Translations under genes and position numbers: made by a program
Notes under the pieces: model-generated
Seen by the model: only the letters and a program-made list of their open reading frames with translations
Told to the model about the DNA's origin: nothing
Database searches by the model: none
In this document: positions 50,344 through 59,167 of the stretch, one piece after another
Layout: the number at the start of each line of letters is the position of its first letter
Numbering within the stretch: position 1 is the stretch's first letter
NCBI GenBank assembly: GCA_020628645.1
Contig: JAHDES010000007.1
Location: forward strand, 1-64,000
From: Saprospiraceae bacterium
Lineage (GTDB): Bacteria; Bacteroidota; Bacteroidia; Chitinophagales; Saprospiraceae
Length of the DNA: 64,000 bases
Direction: 5' to 3'

Positions 50344-51348
50344 ATGTTTAGTAAAAATCATTTTTTTAAGCCGTATATATTGCTCCTTTTCATAATAAGT
50401 AAGCTATCGCTTTTTACACAAGAAACAACTACCCCCTTAAACGAAGACCTCAATTTAATGATGCAGTGGTTTGAAGGAGAGTTCGACAATTTTCAACAAA
50501 CATGGATGGAAGAAGAAGATAGTATCGCACTAGAACTTAGACATGAACATATTCATTCTATTTTTGCAAAAGTAGACATGCCTCAAATAGGAAAACATAC
50601 TTTTTTTGTAAAGCAATATCAAGATGGTGACACGAGTAATATTTATCGTCAACGAGTCTATAATTTTCATATCAATGAAAGCGAACAAGCCATTCAATTA
50701 GATATTTATTCTTTCAAAACTCCTGAAGAAGAAGCGAAATATAGAAATGCAGACCAACAAAAAGAGCTTCTAAATGAGATGTCCATTTCAGATTTTAGAA
50801 ACATTGAAGGTTGTGCCGTCTATTGGAAAAAAGAAGGAGATCATTTTATTGGCTATATGAAAGAAAAAGCTTGTCATTTCACCTCCAAAAGAAGTGGTAA
50901 GGAAATTTATATTACGGATAGTCTGAGGCTTTCGCAAGATGAAATCTGGATTAGAGATGAGGCTTATGATGCGGATGGAAATTACATCTTTGGCAATAAA
51001 GCAGGCATTCATCACAAACTTAAAAGATGCCGTTATTTCAATGGTTGGATTGCCGTTGAAAAAGAACCAAAGTCCAATGATTACTATCTGATGCGAAATA
51101 TTCGTTTACACGATCAGGGTCACAAAATCAGATTGATGGATAAAGATGGTGCTGCTACGCCCTATTTCGTCGAATTGTCGGAAGTCAAGCACCGTTCAGG
51201 GATTGAAGTACTCAAACTTGCGGTATACGAAGAAGGCAATAAAAAATCACTCTGCTATGTCTGGACGAATGTCGAAGCCAAACGTATTGGTATCAATATG
51301 CGAACAATCACTAGTGGCTTTGTTTTAGAAGAGAATTCTAAGGATTAG
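50344..51348 (+). CDS. CpcT/CpeT-like (phycobilin lyase fold) exported protein
   Basis: 334 aa with a signal peptide (ILLLFIISKLSLFTQET). Residues ~30-245 match the CpcT/CpeT fold: NLMMQWFEGEFDNFQQTWME, IYRQRVYNF (~103), then RNIEGCAVYWKKEGDHFIGY and GIHHKLKRC. The family includes the enzymes that attach bilins to phycobiliproteins in cyanobacteria, but many bacterial members bind other ligands. The last ~90 residues (YYLMRNIRLHDQGHKIRLMD) are an extra beta-rich domain. A heterotroph has no phycobiliproteins, so it may bind a tetrapyrrole or similar ligand in the periplasm. Divergent from MarR 1. Confidence 0.8.
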   Translation: MFSKNHFFKPYILLLFIISKLSLFTQETTTPLNEDLNLMMQWFEGEFDNFQQTWMEEEDSIALELRHEHIHSIFAKVDMPQIGKHTFFVKQYQDGDTSNIYRQRVYNFHINESEQAIQLDIYSFKTPEEEAKYRNADQQKELLNEMSISDFRNIEGCAVYWKKEGDHFIGYMKEKACHFTSKRSGKEIYITDSLRLSQDEIWIRDEAYDADGNYIFGNKAGIHHKLKRCRYFNGWIAVEKEPKSNDYYLMRNIRLHDQGHKIRLMDKDGAATPYFVELSEVKHRSGIEVLKLAVYEEGNKKSLCYVWTNVEAKRIGINMRTITSGFVLEENSKD

Positions 51349-51353
51349 AATTC
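51333..51353. terminator. Hairpin between convergent genes
   Basis: GAATTCTA-AGGAT-TAGAATTC: an 8-bp stem that overlaps the stop codon of the CpcT-like gene and is followed by ATTTTTAAT. The ALDH gene ends nine bases further on the other strand, so it may serve both. Confidence 0.5.
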
Positions 51354-51357
51354 ATTT

Positions 51358-52770
51358 TTAATACCACCAAGGAGATGCAATAGGTGCTTTTTTAACTAGG
51401 AACGCTTGCTGTCGCATGAAGCGTTGGATAGCGGCAGGTCCCATACGGGTAGCGCCCATTCCAGAATACTTGAAGGCGTTTTTTTCTCCATCATGTACAA
51501 TAGCGGTGAGTCCTGCATCATTGATACTGATGGCGCCCGCTTTCAAGGAATTACCAACTTGTCGAGCTTCTTCCCAGCTTGCTGCAAAGACGGCTGCACT
51601 TAGTCCAAATTGGGTGTCATTGGCTAAATGAATAGCTTCGGCTTTGTCTTTGAAAGACATAATTGGTAGAATAGGGCCGAAGGTTTCTTCTGACATGATT
51701 TTCATCTCGTGATGCATATTAGTAAGTACTGTTGGTAAGCACCAATACGCACCATCTTTCCATTCACACTGCGCATGCCCTGTATGTAATATCGCTCCTT
51801 TTTCTATAGCATCTTTTAAATGATCGTTGATGATCTCTACTTGTCGCTCAGCGATAATGGGACCTATCTGCCCATCATTAACCGAAGGATGCGCTAATTT
51901 AATTTGCTTTGCTTTGGCAACGATTTTTTCTACAAATTCATCAAAAATTTGCGCTTGTACATAAATGCGTTCGATGGAAAGACAAGAGTGTCCACAATTA
52001 CTCGTCGATGCCCAAAGCAATGCGGAGCTTGCCAAATCAAGGTCGGCTCCTTCAAAAACTAAGGCAGGATCTTTACCGCCCAATTCCAAATAAGCGGGTA
52101 TAAAAAATTCAGCAGCAGCCTGATATACTTTTTTACCTGTAGCAACACTTCCTGTAAAACAAACCAAATCAATTGCTGAAATTAAAGCTGCTCCTACTTG
52201 TCCATTCCCTGGGATATATTGCAAGATGGAAGCTAAGGCAGGAACTTCTGCTATGGCTGCCATCATAGGCTCAACAAAACGAGGCGTTACTTCACTGGGT
52301 TTTACAATGACCGCACAACCCGCCAAGAGTGCTGGAATAGAATCGATCAAGGATAAAAGTAGTGGAAAATTCCACGGACTAATTACACCCACCAATGGAT
52401 AAGGCATGACGGATTGTTGCACTTCTATAAAGGGAATACTAGACGTTTTGGTAACTTGATTATCAAAATAGTTTTTAGCAATACCACACCATTTATCAAT
52501 ACTTTTCTCAATTAAATCGGCTTCCAAAACGCTTTCTCGATACCGCCCTGTATCCAAGGTCAATGCTTGAATAATAGCCTCCTTGTGTCGAAGGACACTT
52601 TTTTTCCAATCTTGTAAGACTAGGATTCGATAATCAATTCCTTTAGCCCACCACCTTGTTTGTGCTGTTCTAAGCGCGGTACATTTTTCTTTTATGGTGT
52701 GCTCTGAAAGTAGTTCAAATTGATAATCTATTTCCCCATTGCGAGGATTTCTGACTTTGTAAAAACTCAT
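51358..52770 (-). CDS. Aldehyde dehydrogenase family protein
   Basis: 470 aa of the NAD(P)-dependent ALDH superfamily: VVGVISPWNFPLLLSLIDSI-type cofactor region (VGVISPWNFPLLL), FTGSVATGKKVYQAAAE, general base Glu in LELGGKDP (~229) and catalytic Cys263 (NCGHSCLSIERIYV). It oxidises an aldehyde to a carboxylic acid. Its ATG overlaps the stop of the upstream nitrilase-fold gene by four bases (ATGA), so the two are coupled in one operon. The substrate is not predictable from sequence; the operon context suggests an intermediate of the catabolic cluster. Confidence 0.93.
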   Translation of the reverse strand: MSFYKVRNPRNGEIDYQFELLSEHTIKEKCTALRTAQTRWWAKGIDYRILVLQDWKKSVLRHKEAIIQALTLDTGRYRESVLEADLIEKSIDKWCGIAKNYFDNQVTKTSSIPFIEVQQSVMPYPLVGVISPWNFPLLLSLIDSIPALLAGCAVIVKPSEVTPRFVEPMMAAIAEVPALASILQYIPGNGQVGAALISAIDLVCFTGSVATGKKVYQAAAEFFIPAYLELGGKDPALVFEGADLDLASSALLWASTSNCGHSCLSIERIYVQAQIFDEFVEKIVAKAKQIKLAHPSVNDGQIGPIIAERQVEIINDHLKDAIEKGAILHTGHAQCEWKDGAYWCLPTVLTNMHHEMKIMSEETFGPILPIMSFKDKAEAIHLANDTQFGLSAAVFAASWEEARQVGNSLKAGAISINDAGLTAIVHDGEKNAFKYSGMGATRMGPAAIQRFMRQQAFLVKKAPIASPWWY

Positions 52771-53789
52771 ATCCTTCCTTTTTCTTCAAGTTGTTGAATG
52801 ACGGTTCTTTGAAATGTGATAAAATCTTTTTTTTGAAAATCTGTTGAATTAGAAATTAGATTAGGTGGATAAAAGTTCTCCTTTCCATAACTTGCAGCGA
52901 ATAATTGATTGCGTTGTCGTGCAATAAAATTGCTCATACCTATTCTTCTTCTGTGCGCACGCAATGCCTCTAAATCAATGGTCGCATTAGCCACCATACT
53001 CTCTCCTACACTTGCTTCACAAAGCACGAGTCCTTCATAATTAATAACTTTAGAACCACCATCTGTAGAATTTAAGGGAATACTAATATTGGCAATACCC
53101 GCAGAATTGGCAGATACAACGTAAGTCATGTTTTCGATGGCTCTTGCCATTTTGGCAATGTTTTTTTGGGTTAACATGGGACTGCCTACTTCGGATGAAG
53201 AATGAAGGAAAAGCTCTGCTCCTCTCATCATCAGACATCGTGCAATTTCAGGGTATAAAATTTCTTCAGAAGCAATACAAGCTAGTTGACCAATTTCAGT
53301 ATCTGCCACAGGAAAAACGGCTTCTAAACCATAGATTTCTAAATATTTATCCCAAACATCATAGGGCGTTGGCGCATACATGGAATTGAGTCTTCGATAC
53401 CGCAATATCACCTCCCCCTTTGGATTGATAATAAAACTCGTTTGAAAATATAAATCTGGAAAATTAGCATCCAATTCATACGCATTACCTGACAGGAAAA
53501 CATCATTTTTTTGAGCAACCGTTCCAAGTTGCTCATAGATTGAACCATCTATAGCAATACAAGCTTTTTCCCGCCATCCTTCGATACTTTCTCCCATTGG
53601 GAAACCTGTCAGAAAATATTCTGGTAAAACCACAAGACGGGTATCTCTTCCGATAAATGCCTTGGATGCTCTGATCTGCTGGTTCAATCGTTGGATGGTG
53701 CGTTCCATCATGGCTCGAGCTTCTGCCCTATCTTTGGCGATGTTAACTGCATCACAGGTCACTTGTAAGGCTAATGCTTTGTATCTCAT
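52767..53789 (-). CDS. Nitrilase-superfamily protein with altered catalytic residues
   Basis: 340 aa of the carbon-nitrogen hydrolase fold. The Glu of the catalytic triad is present (E57, VVLPEYFLTGFP). The Lys position reads R (YRRLN, R133) and the Cys position appears to be Ser174 (IASEEILYPEIAR where CYDxxFPExxR is expected). If aligned correctly the E-K-C triad is E-R-S, so amide/nitrile hydrolysis may be lost or work differently. Strongly folded elsewhere (FLHSSSEVGSPMLTQKNIAK). It is the first gene of a two-gene operon with ALDH; a MarR-type operator (53825-53843) is just upstream. Confidence 0.85.
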   Translation of the reverse strand: MRYKALALQVTCDAVNIAKDRAEARAMMERTIQRLNQQIRASKAFIGRDTRLVVLPEYFLTGFPMGESIEGWREKACIAIDGSIYEQLGTVAQKNDVFLSGNAYELDANFPDLYFQTSFIINPKGEVILRYRRLNSMYAPTPYDVWDKYLEIYGLEAVFPVADTEIGQLACIASEEILYPEIARCLMMRGAELFLHSSSEVGSPMLTQKNIAKMARAIENMTYVVSANSAGIANISIPLNSTDGGSKVINYEGLVLCEASVGESMVANATIDLEALRAHRRRIGMSNFIARQRNQLFAASYGKENFYPPNLISNSTDFQKKDFITFQRTVIQQLEEKGRI

Positions 53790-53824
53790 AAAAGAATCTT
53801 TTTTATCGCTACAATATAACTAAA

Positions 53825-53843
53825 TAGTTAATCAAATTAACTA
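53825..53843. promoter_or_regulatory. Palindromic operator, probably MarR-type (site 2)
   Basis: TAGTTAATCAAATTAACTA, identical to site 1 (48326-48344), midway between the divergent nitrilase-ALDH operon and the BASS transporter gene. Binding here would repress both directions. Confidence 0.7.
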
Positions 53844-53866
53844 TTTTTAGTTCTTAAAACTTACGC

Positions 53867-54751
53867 ATGAAGGAAACAATTTTAGCAGCAACGCCACAAC
53901 TTTTGCAACTCCTCCTCTTTCTCATCATGTTTGGAATGGGAATGACTTTAAAAATGGCTGATTTCAAAAGGGTTGGACAGTACCCAAAGGCGGTTTTGAT
54001 TGGTTTATTTAATCAAATCTTGCTATTGCCTTTGATTGGTTTGTTTTTGGTCATGGTGATTCCGATGTCACCGATTGTAGCGATGGGATTGATGATTGTG
54101 ACGGCTTGCCCAGGTGGAGCGACGTCCAATTTGATTTCACATTTATCGAAGGGAGATACAGCATTATCCATTAGTTTGACGGCATTTTCGAGTGTCGTTA
54201 CGGTTTTTACGATTCCTTTTATTATCAATTTTGCACTCGATTATATCATGGGAGATAGTGGTGCGACGATTCAGTTACCCATTTTAACTACTATAATAAA
54301 TATTATCAAACTCACTGCGCTTCCTGTTGCCATCGGTATGTATATCAATTATCGTTTTCCTGAATTTTCAGATAAAAGTCGAAAGGTTTTGGCTTGGGGA
54401 TCTGGAATTTTCATCTTAATTGCCTTAGGTTTAATTGTCTTAAAATTAGATCAGTTAGGGAATGTTTGGGAATTTATAAAAGCTGCGGGCATAGGAGTTA
54501 TTTGTCTAAATGCATTTACTTTATTCGTCGGTTTTTTGAGTGCTAAAATATTAAAATTGAACACTCCACAAGCGATAACAATTTCGATAGAAACAGGGAT
54601 GCAAAATAATGTATTGGGTATGGCTATTGCGACGGCTCCTTCTATGCTCAATAATCCAGAAATGGCAACTTCGGCGGGTGTTTATGGCATCGTTATGTGT
54701 ACGACGGGTTTGATTTTGATCTACTTTTTTAGAAAGCTTACAAAAGATTGA
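53867..54751 (+). CDS. Bile acid:sodium symporter family (BASS) transporter
   Basis: 294 aa with nine to ten membrane helices. BASS signatures: FGMGMTLKMADFKRVGQYPK, ACPGGATSNLISHLSKGDTA and SIETGMQNNVLGMAIATAP. The family carries organic anions (bile acids, pyruvate, pantothenate and others) with sodium. Its place beside a MarR operator and catabolic genes suggests uptake of the pathway's organic-acid substrate or export of an intermediate. It converges on MarR 2. Confidence 0.9.
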   Translation: MKETILAATPQLLQLLLFLIMFGMGMTLKMADFKRVGQYPKAVLIGLFNQILLLPLIGLFLVMVIPMSPIVAMGLMIVTACPGGATSNLISHLSKGDTALSISLTAFSSVVTVFTIPFIINFALDYIMGDSGATIQLPILTTIINIIKLTALPVAIGMYINYRFPEFSDKSRKVLAWGSGIFILIALGLIVLKLDQLGNVWEFIKAAGIGVICLNAFTLFVGFLSAKILKLNTPQAITISIETGMQNNVLGMAIATAPSMLNNPEMATSAGVYGIVMCTTGLILIYFFRKLTKD

Positions 54752-54773
54752 AATCTAATTTTCATAATTGCCC

Positions 54774-54793
54774 CAAGGGAACATGTTCCCTTG
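54774..54793. terminator. Perfect palindrome between convergent genes
   Basis: CAAGGGAACATGTTCCCTTG, a perfect 20-base palindrome between the BASS (+) and MarR 2 (-) stops. No T-run follows, so it may act as a bidirectional terminator of weak strength or be a palindromic repeat. Confidence 0.45.
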
Positions 54794-54805
54794 AAATTCA
54801 GGATA

Positions 54806-55345
54806 CTACAAGTCATTTTTACTCAAAGCAAACAATCGTTCGTGCATCTTTGTCAAAGCAGTTGGATTATCCAATTGATCTTTGGCATAAGTTGCGCATC
54901 GTTCGATAAATTCTAAAAATTGTTCCTTTTCGGTGCTTGTAAATTGCGATAAGAAGGCCATATTTGCTTCTTTTCTCAAAGGTTCCATTTCTTGGAGTAG
55001 TTGCTTTCCTTTGCTACTTAGTTGGAGTAGTTTTCTCCTTCGATCTTTCTCATCCTCTACTTGTGCAATTAACTCTTTTTGCATCAAAACTTTTACTAAA
55101 TTGGTAATCCCTGGACGACTGATTTTCATTGAATTAGCTAATTCTGATGCCAGCATACCGCCTTTATGGTGCCTATTTTGTTCAATAAAAGGAATATTTG
55201 GATCTGTTGCCAGATGTAATAAAATCACATATTGCTGCGTGGTGATTCCTGCAAATTTATAAATCAAATCGCCGCGTAATCGTATCTGACTGGTCAGATT
55301 AATCATACTAAATAATAAGGAAGCGTCAAGCGTTTTTTCAATCAT
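54806..55345 (-). CDS. MarR-family transcription regulator 2
   Basis: 179 aa, ATG start (MIEKTLDASLLFSMINLTSQ). Helix-turn-helix SELANSMKISRPGITNLVKV and wing DEKDRRRKLLQLSSKG. It is a paralogue of MarR 1 (GITTQQ, LLHLATDPNIPF against LLHLAGDPNIPY), so one may have arisen by duplication in this locus. Candidate binder of the two identical palindromes at 48326 and 53825. Confidence 0.88.
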   Translation of the reverse strand: MIEKTLDASLLFSMINLTSQIRLRGDLIYKFAGITTQQYVILLHLATDPNIPFIEQNRHHKGGMLASELANSMKISRPGITNLVKVLMQKELIAQVEDEKDRRRKLLQLSSKGKQLLQEMEPLRKEANMAFLSQFTSTEKEQFLEFIERCATYAKDQLDNPTALTKMHERLFALSKNDL

Positions 55346-55405
55346 ATTTATTGTGGGTTTTACAAACTAAGGAATGAACTCAAGATGATGACTTCATGGA
55401 TTCCC

Positions 55406-55825
55406 TCAATTTTGTTTGAGCCAGTCTCCGATACCATAGGGATCTTCCAAAGCCGCAGAGACATGTTCGTGTTTTATTTTCCAAAGATTCTCTTTTTTTC
55501 GTAGCACAAAAGAGGAACGAAATACTTGTTCAAATACTTTTTCATTGACTTCAACTTTCAGTCGTATGACTCCTCCTACCCAAGCCATCTCTCTTGCAAC
55601 ATCTTCATAAGGGCCTTCTATCCAATCAATTGATAACAGCGATAATCCTGAATTACAGAAGTCTTTCCAACCCTTGAAAATATTCTCAAATCCTCTATTC
55701 GATAATCTTGGTCCTTCTAATATCACATACAATTCTTTTGTTTGAATATAAGATGCGCCGATCAAATCCGCTTTCTTATCAATGATATGCTGGTAAAATT
55801 GATTAATAGATGCTGTTGGTGTCAT
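55406..55825 (-). CDS. NTF2/SnoaL-like protein
   Basis: 139 aa with the cone-shaped NTF2-like pattern: MTPTASINQFYQHIIDKKAD, GFENIFKGWKDFCNSGLSLL and WKIKHEHVSAAL. The family includes ketosteroid isomerases, cyclases and small ligand-binding proteins. No catalytic residues can be assigned safely. It lies between MarR 2 and the 119-aa gene in the same direction, with a TTGT...ACAA palindrome (55840-55856) directly upstream. A role in isomerising or binding a small pathway intermediate is possible. Confidence 0.7.
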   Translation of the reverse strand: MTPTASINQFYQHIIDKKADLIGASYIQTKELYVILEGPRLSNRGFENIFKGWKDFCNSGLSLLSIDWIEGPYEDVAREMAWVGGVIRLKVEVNEKVFEQVFRSSFVLRKKENLWKIKHEHVSAALEDPYGIGDWLKQN

Positions 55826-55879
55826 TCCTTAATAGTTAAAGTTGTTGTACACAACTGAAAGAATCAGTTCTCAAGTATC

Positions 55880-56239
55880 TTACATTTGATCGATATCATC
55901 GGCAATTTCTTCCAAGGTTTTATCAGGATTTTGTAGTTGCTCCATTTCTTGTTGCACGATACGCAGCACGCGAGAGATGTACTCACTGTGCCACGTTTGG
56001 CGTTGTGTTTCTATTTCTTTTGAGCTGGGTATATAACGTTCGATTTCCTCCCGTGAAAGGATGCCTTTCGCTTCCAGCAAACGCTCCAGCGTGTCTACTC
56101 GTTCTCTTGCTACCGCTAATTCACTTGCCACCGCCATCGTGATATTCAAAACGCGCTCAACGGCTGGGTCGTTGAAAAAATAAGGTCGTTTACCTTTCGC
56201 TTTATTGGATGCGAGTTGGATGTAATCTATTTCTTGCAT
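55880..56239 (-). CDS. Unrecognised 119-aa helical protein
   Basis: ATG at 56239 (MQEIDYIQLASNKAKGKRPY) is preferred; the longer frame overlaps the end of the methyltransferase gene and has no support. It is mostly helical (VERVLNITMAVASELAVARE, RVDTLERLLEAKGILSREEI). It follows the methyltransferase gene by 35 bases and belongs to the same operon. It may be a small partner subunit of the methyltransferase or of the hydantoinase. Function unknown. Confidence 0.7.
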   Translation of the reverse strand: MQEIDYIQLASNKAKGKRPYFFNDPAVERVLNITMAVASELAVARERVDTLERLLEAKGILSREEIERYIPSSKEIETQRQTWHSEYISRVLRIVQQEMEQLQNPDKTLEEIADDIDQM

Positions 56240-56274
56240 GATGTTAAAATTGATACTTTTAAAAATGGAGAGCA

Positions 56275-57462
56275 TTATTTCCAAGAGCCGAAAACATTCC
56301 AAATTGGGGAACGTCCGTGATCTTCTGGTTCATCTGCTTTGTGAGTGCCATCATCTAAATCGTTTATGGCTTTTGCCCCAAAATGAAGGTATTTGCTTCT
56401 ATCAAAACCACATTCAGCCATCAAATTTTTAGGGCTGATATCATGCATCTTTGACCAGTAGGGTTCGCTATTATTATAAGCATCCCAATCACGGATAAAT
56501 TGCTCGTACAAACTCATATCATCGGTATATTCGGGTTGTTCGATATGTAAGGTTAATCCACCCGATTTTAAGACACGGTGAATTTCTTTCATGATTTTAT
56601 AAATCGATTTACCACCCGTTTCATGAAGAAACATCGTTGTTTGTACCCAATCAAAGGATTCGTTTTCTAGTGCTGACATATCAGCCGCATCCATTTGCAT
56701 AAAGACAATATTTTTATACCCCAATGCTTGTGCACGTGCATGTCCATATCGCAACATCGGTTCACCTGTATCAATTGCAATAATCTCCGCATCGGGATAT
56801 CGTCTCGCAATGGGTAGTACATTATGACCAATTCCGCAGCCAATATCTAAAATGCGTTGAGGCTTAAATGCTGGATGTTCTGTTGTCAACCAATCTGCAA
56901 TTGCCTGTCCGCCTCCATCACTGTATCGACCGAGTAAACCCGCTGTTGTGACAAACAATCCACCATCATAATTAGCAGCATTGGCGACATCGCCTTCAAA
57001 TAATGGCGTATGATAACTACCGGGCATCAAGTGATTATCAACCGCCTTTAAGTAAGATGGTACAGACACCTCCTTATTTAAAACAAGCGTGTCTTTGCCT
57101 TCATTCCATTTAGCGGCTTTATGGGCTAGTTCTTTAGCTTGGCGGTAGGTCAATGAGCGACCTGCTTGTTGTCTCATTTCCATGGTGGACCGACGTAAAG
57201 CAGACCAAATTTGATAATGCGGATCTTGTCCCATTGCTTCTTTTACTTCGTCTTTAGTTTCAAAATCACGACCTTTTTTTGCTTGAAATTTTGGAGCAAC
57301 ACGATTCTTGTAGGCGATAGAATTGCCTTGAGATACATGTGCCAAGTGTTTGTTTAAATTGGCGATAAAGTTGTATCGAGCGCGCTCATCATGTGTCATT
57401 TCTGGAAACATATCATGCTGAGCGATTTTATCGTAGGTAGGAGGTAAGTTTTTAACAGCCAT
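56275..57462 (-). CDS. Class I SAM-dependent methyltransferase
   Basis: 395 aa. The Rossmann methyltransferase core lies in residues ~185-330: motif I ILDIGCGIGHNVLPIARRYP, then DAEIIAIDTGEPML, then MQMDAADMSALENESFDWVQ and the post-motif IHRVLKSGGLTLHIEQPEYT. The first ~170 residues form a separate helical domain that I do not recognise (MFPEMTHDERARYNFIANLN). It methylates a small molecule, probably a pathway substrate or a product in the operon that also holds hydantoinase A/B. 38 bases downstream of HyuB-like gene. Confidence 0.85.
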   Translation of the reverse strand: MAVKNLPPTYDKIAQHDMFPEMTHDERARYNFIANLNKHLAHVSQGNSIAYKNRVAPKFQAKKGRDFETKDEVKEAMGQDPHYQIWSALRRSTMEMRQQAGRSLTYRQAKELAHKAAKWNEGKDTLVLNKEVSVPSYLKAVDNHLMPGSYHTPLFEGDVANAANYDGGLFVTTAGLLGRYSDGGGQAIADWLTTEHPAFKPQRILDIGCGIGHNVLPIARRYPDAEIIAIDTGEPMLRYGHARAQALGYKNIVFMQMDAADMSALENESFDWVQTTMFLHETGGKSIYKIMKEIHRVLKSGGLTLHIEQPEYTDDMSLYEQFIRDWDAYNNSEPYWSKMHDISPKNLMAECGFDRSKYLHFGAKAINDLDDGTHKADEPEDHGRSPIWNVFGSWK

Positions 57463-57499
57463 AATTTATTAATTTATAATGCTTAGCTTAAAATCTATT

Positions 57500-59122
57500 C
57501 TAATTAATATAACCTAATTGTAAATCTTTTTCAATTGCTTTTTCGGAACGTTTTTTTGGTTTACCATAACCGCCACCACCCGGTAGTGTCAAGATGATTT
57601 CTTCTCCTGGATATAATTTATCTAAACCCTTAGGAGCTAAATTTCTTTTGGGTATAATTTTAATGCTTCCTTTTGCACCATGCTCACCGCCACAAATTCC
57701 GTGTGCTTGTGTTTGTGTTTTTTCAGTAAGTATAGAAATATTAATTGCTTTTTCGCCAATATGTTTAAAACTAAAGACCTGACCCAATCCACCTCGATAT
57801 TGTCCTTTACCGCCACTATTAGGAGCTAATGATTTTCGAGTCACCAAAATTGGGGCATCATTTTCTAATACTTCGATAGGAACATTCGCTACATTCGTCG
57901 GAAAACTCAACACATGAACGCCATCCTGATTGGGTCGTGCTCCGTATCCACCGTTCAGGAAAAAATATTCTACAAACTCTCTCCCATCATCATGCATTCC
58001 ATTTAATACGACACACCAACATGCACTACCACAATCCGCTTGTATTTTATTGGGTACTGCTTTCGCCAAAGCACCGAAAACAACAGAATGCAGCATATTA
58101 CCCGTAATATTACGCGCACCAAGCGGCACAGGTTTTTGAGCATTGACCAAACATCCTTTTGGAGCGGTAACTTTAATGGGACGAAAAGCACCTTCATTAT
58201 TCGGAACTTCAGGACTAAAGGTACATTTAATAGGATAAGCCGTATAGGCATAAGTATAATTTAACACGGCATTGATACCTAGCGAATGTGCGCCCGACGT
58301 GCCTTCGTAATCAACATGTATTTCGTCTTTTTTAATGTGAATGGTTGCTACAAATTTGATGGGTTCTTTTTTACCATCACCATCTGCTTCATATTCGTAT
58401 TGGTAGGTGCCATCAGGGGCTTCGAGGATTGCCGAACGCATGGCTTTTTCAGAAGCAGCAATGATTTGTTCACCGAGCGTATCTATTTCTTGGAGATCGT
58501 TTTCTTCCATCAATCGTTTCAAGGAAAGAATACCTTGATCATTGGCAGCAATTTGTGCGCGGATGTCGCCGAGGGTTTGATCGGCAGCCCTTACATTCGC
58601 TCTGATAATACTAAAAAGAGTATCGTTTTCTTTACCTGCGATAATTAATTTAGTTGGAGGAACCATCAAGCCTTCTTCATATAAATCTCTTGCGCCCGCG
58701 CCCCAAAGTGCACCGCCCATATCGGGAGAATGGGCAATTGTTCCAATAAAACCAATCAATTTTTTTTGATGAAAAATTGGCGAAACGATACCAATATCTG
58801 GTTTGTGACCCGCACAGAGCCAAGGGTCATTGGTCATGACCACATCTCCTTCTTGCCAAGTTGCTTTTGGGAAATAATCTTTTAAAAGTGCTTGTGTAAG
58901 CATGGGCAACACCCCTAAAAAAGAAGGGACACTAATGCTAGATTGTGCTAAAGAACGCCCATTGCTATCCATCAAAACGACAGCAAAATCATTGCTTTCT
59001 CGTGTGACGGTGGAGAAAGAGGTACGTTGTAAAGTAGTACCCGCTTCGTCTACAATCGAAATGAGTCGAGACCACAATATACTTAGTGTGATGGAATCAT
59101 ATTTTTTTGAAAAGGCGTTCAT
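57500..59122 (-). CDS. Hydantoinase B/oxoprolinase family protein
   Basis: 540 aa, full length for HyuB (beta) subunits: LTLSILWSRLISIVDEAGTT, NDPWLCAGHKPDIGIVSPIF, TIAHSPDMGGALWGAG, and the end GSLAPNSGGKGQYRGGLGQV-type (RKSLAPNSGGKGQYRGGLGQ) with LTLPGGGGYGKPKKR. With HyuA it forms ATP-dependent enzymes that open five-membered lactam or imide rings (hydantoin, 5-oxoproline, N-methylhydantoin) or carboxylate small ketones. It lies 45 bases downstream of the A subunit gene. Confidence 0.92.
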   Translation of the reverse strand: MNAFSKKYDSITLSILWSRLISIVDEAGTTLQRTSFSTVTRESNDFAVVLMDSNGRSLAQSSISVPSFLGVLPMLTQALLKDYFPKATWQEGDVVMTNDPWLCAGHKPDIGIVSPIFHQKKLIGFIGTIAHSPDMGGALWGAGARDLYEEGLMVPPTKLIIAGKENDTLFSIIRANVRAADQTLGDIRAQIAANDQGILSLKRLMEENDLQEIDTLGEQIIAASEKAMRSAILEAPDGTYQYEYEADGDGKKEPIKFVATIHIKKDEIHVDYEGTSGAHSLGINAVLNYTYAYTAYPIKCTFSPEVPNNEGAFRPIKVTAPKGCLVNAQKPVPLGARNITGNMLHSVVFGALAKAVPNKIQADCGSACWCVVLNGMHDDGREFVEYFFLNGGYGARPNQDGVHVLSFPTNVANVPIEVLENDAPILVTRKSLAPNSGGKGQYRGGLGQVFSFKHIGEKAINISILTEKTQTQAHGICGGEHGAKGSIKIIPKRNLAPKGLDKLYPGEEIILTLPGGGGYGKPKKRSEKAIEKDLQLGYIN

Positions 59123-59167
59123 TTAGATTAAGTATTTTTAAACCTCAAAGAAATAGATTTCATAAAA

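Noticed and set aside
50788-51015. Possible additional small gene opposite the CpcT-like gene
   Set aside because: No independent support; shadow of a clear CDS.
58286-58648. 120-aa Phe-rich plus-strand ORF opposite the HyuB-like gene
   Set aside because: Antisense shadow of a conserved enzyme gene; its odd composition follows from the reverse codons.
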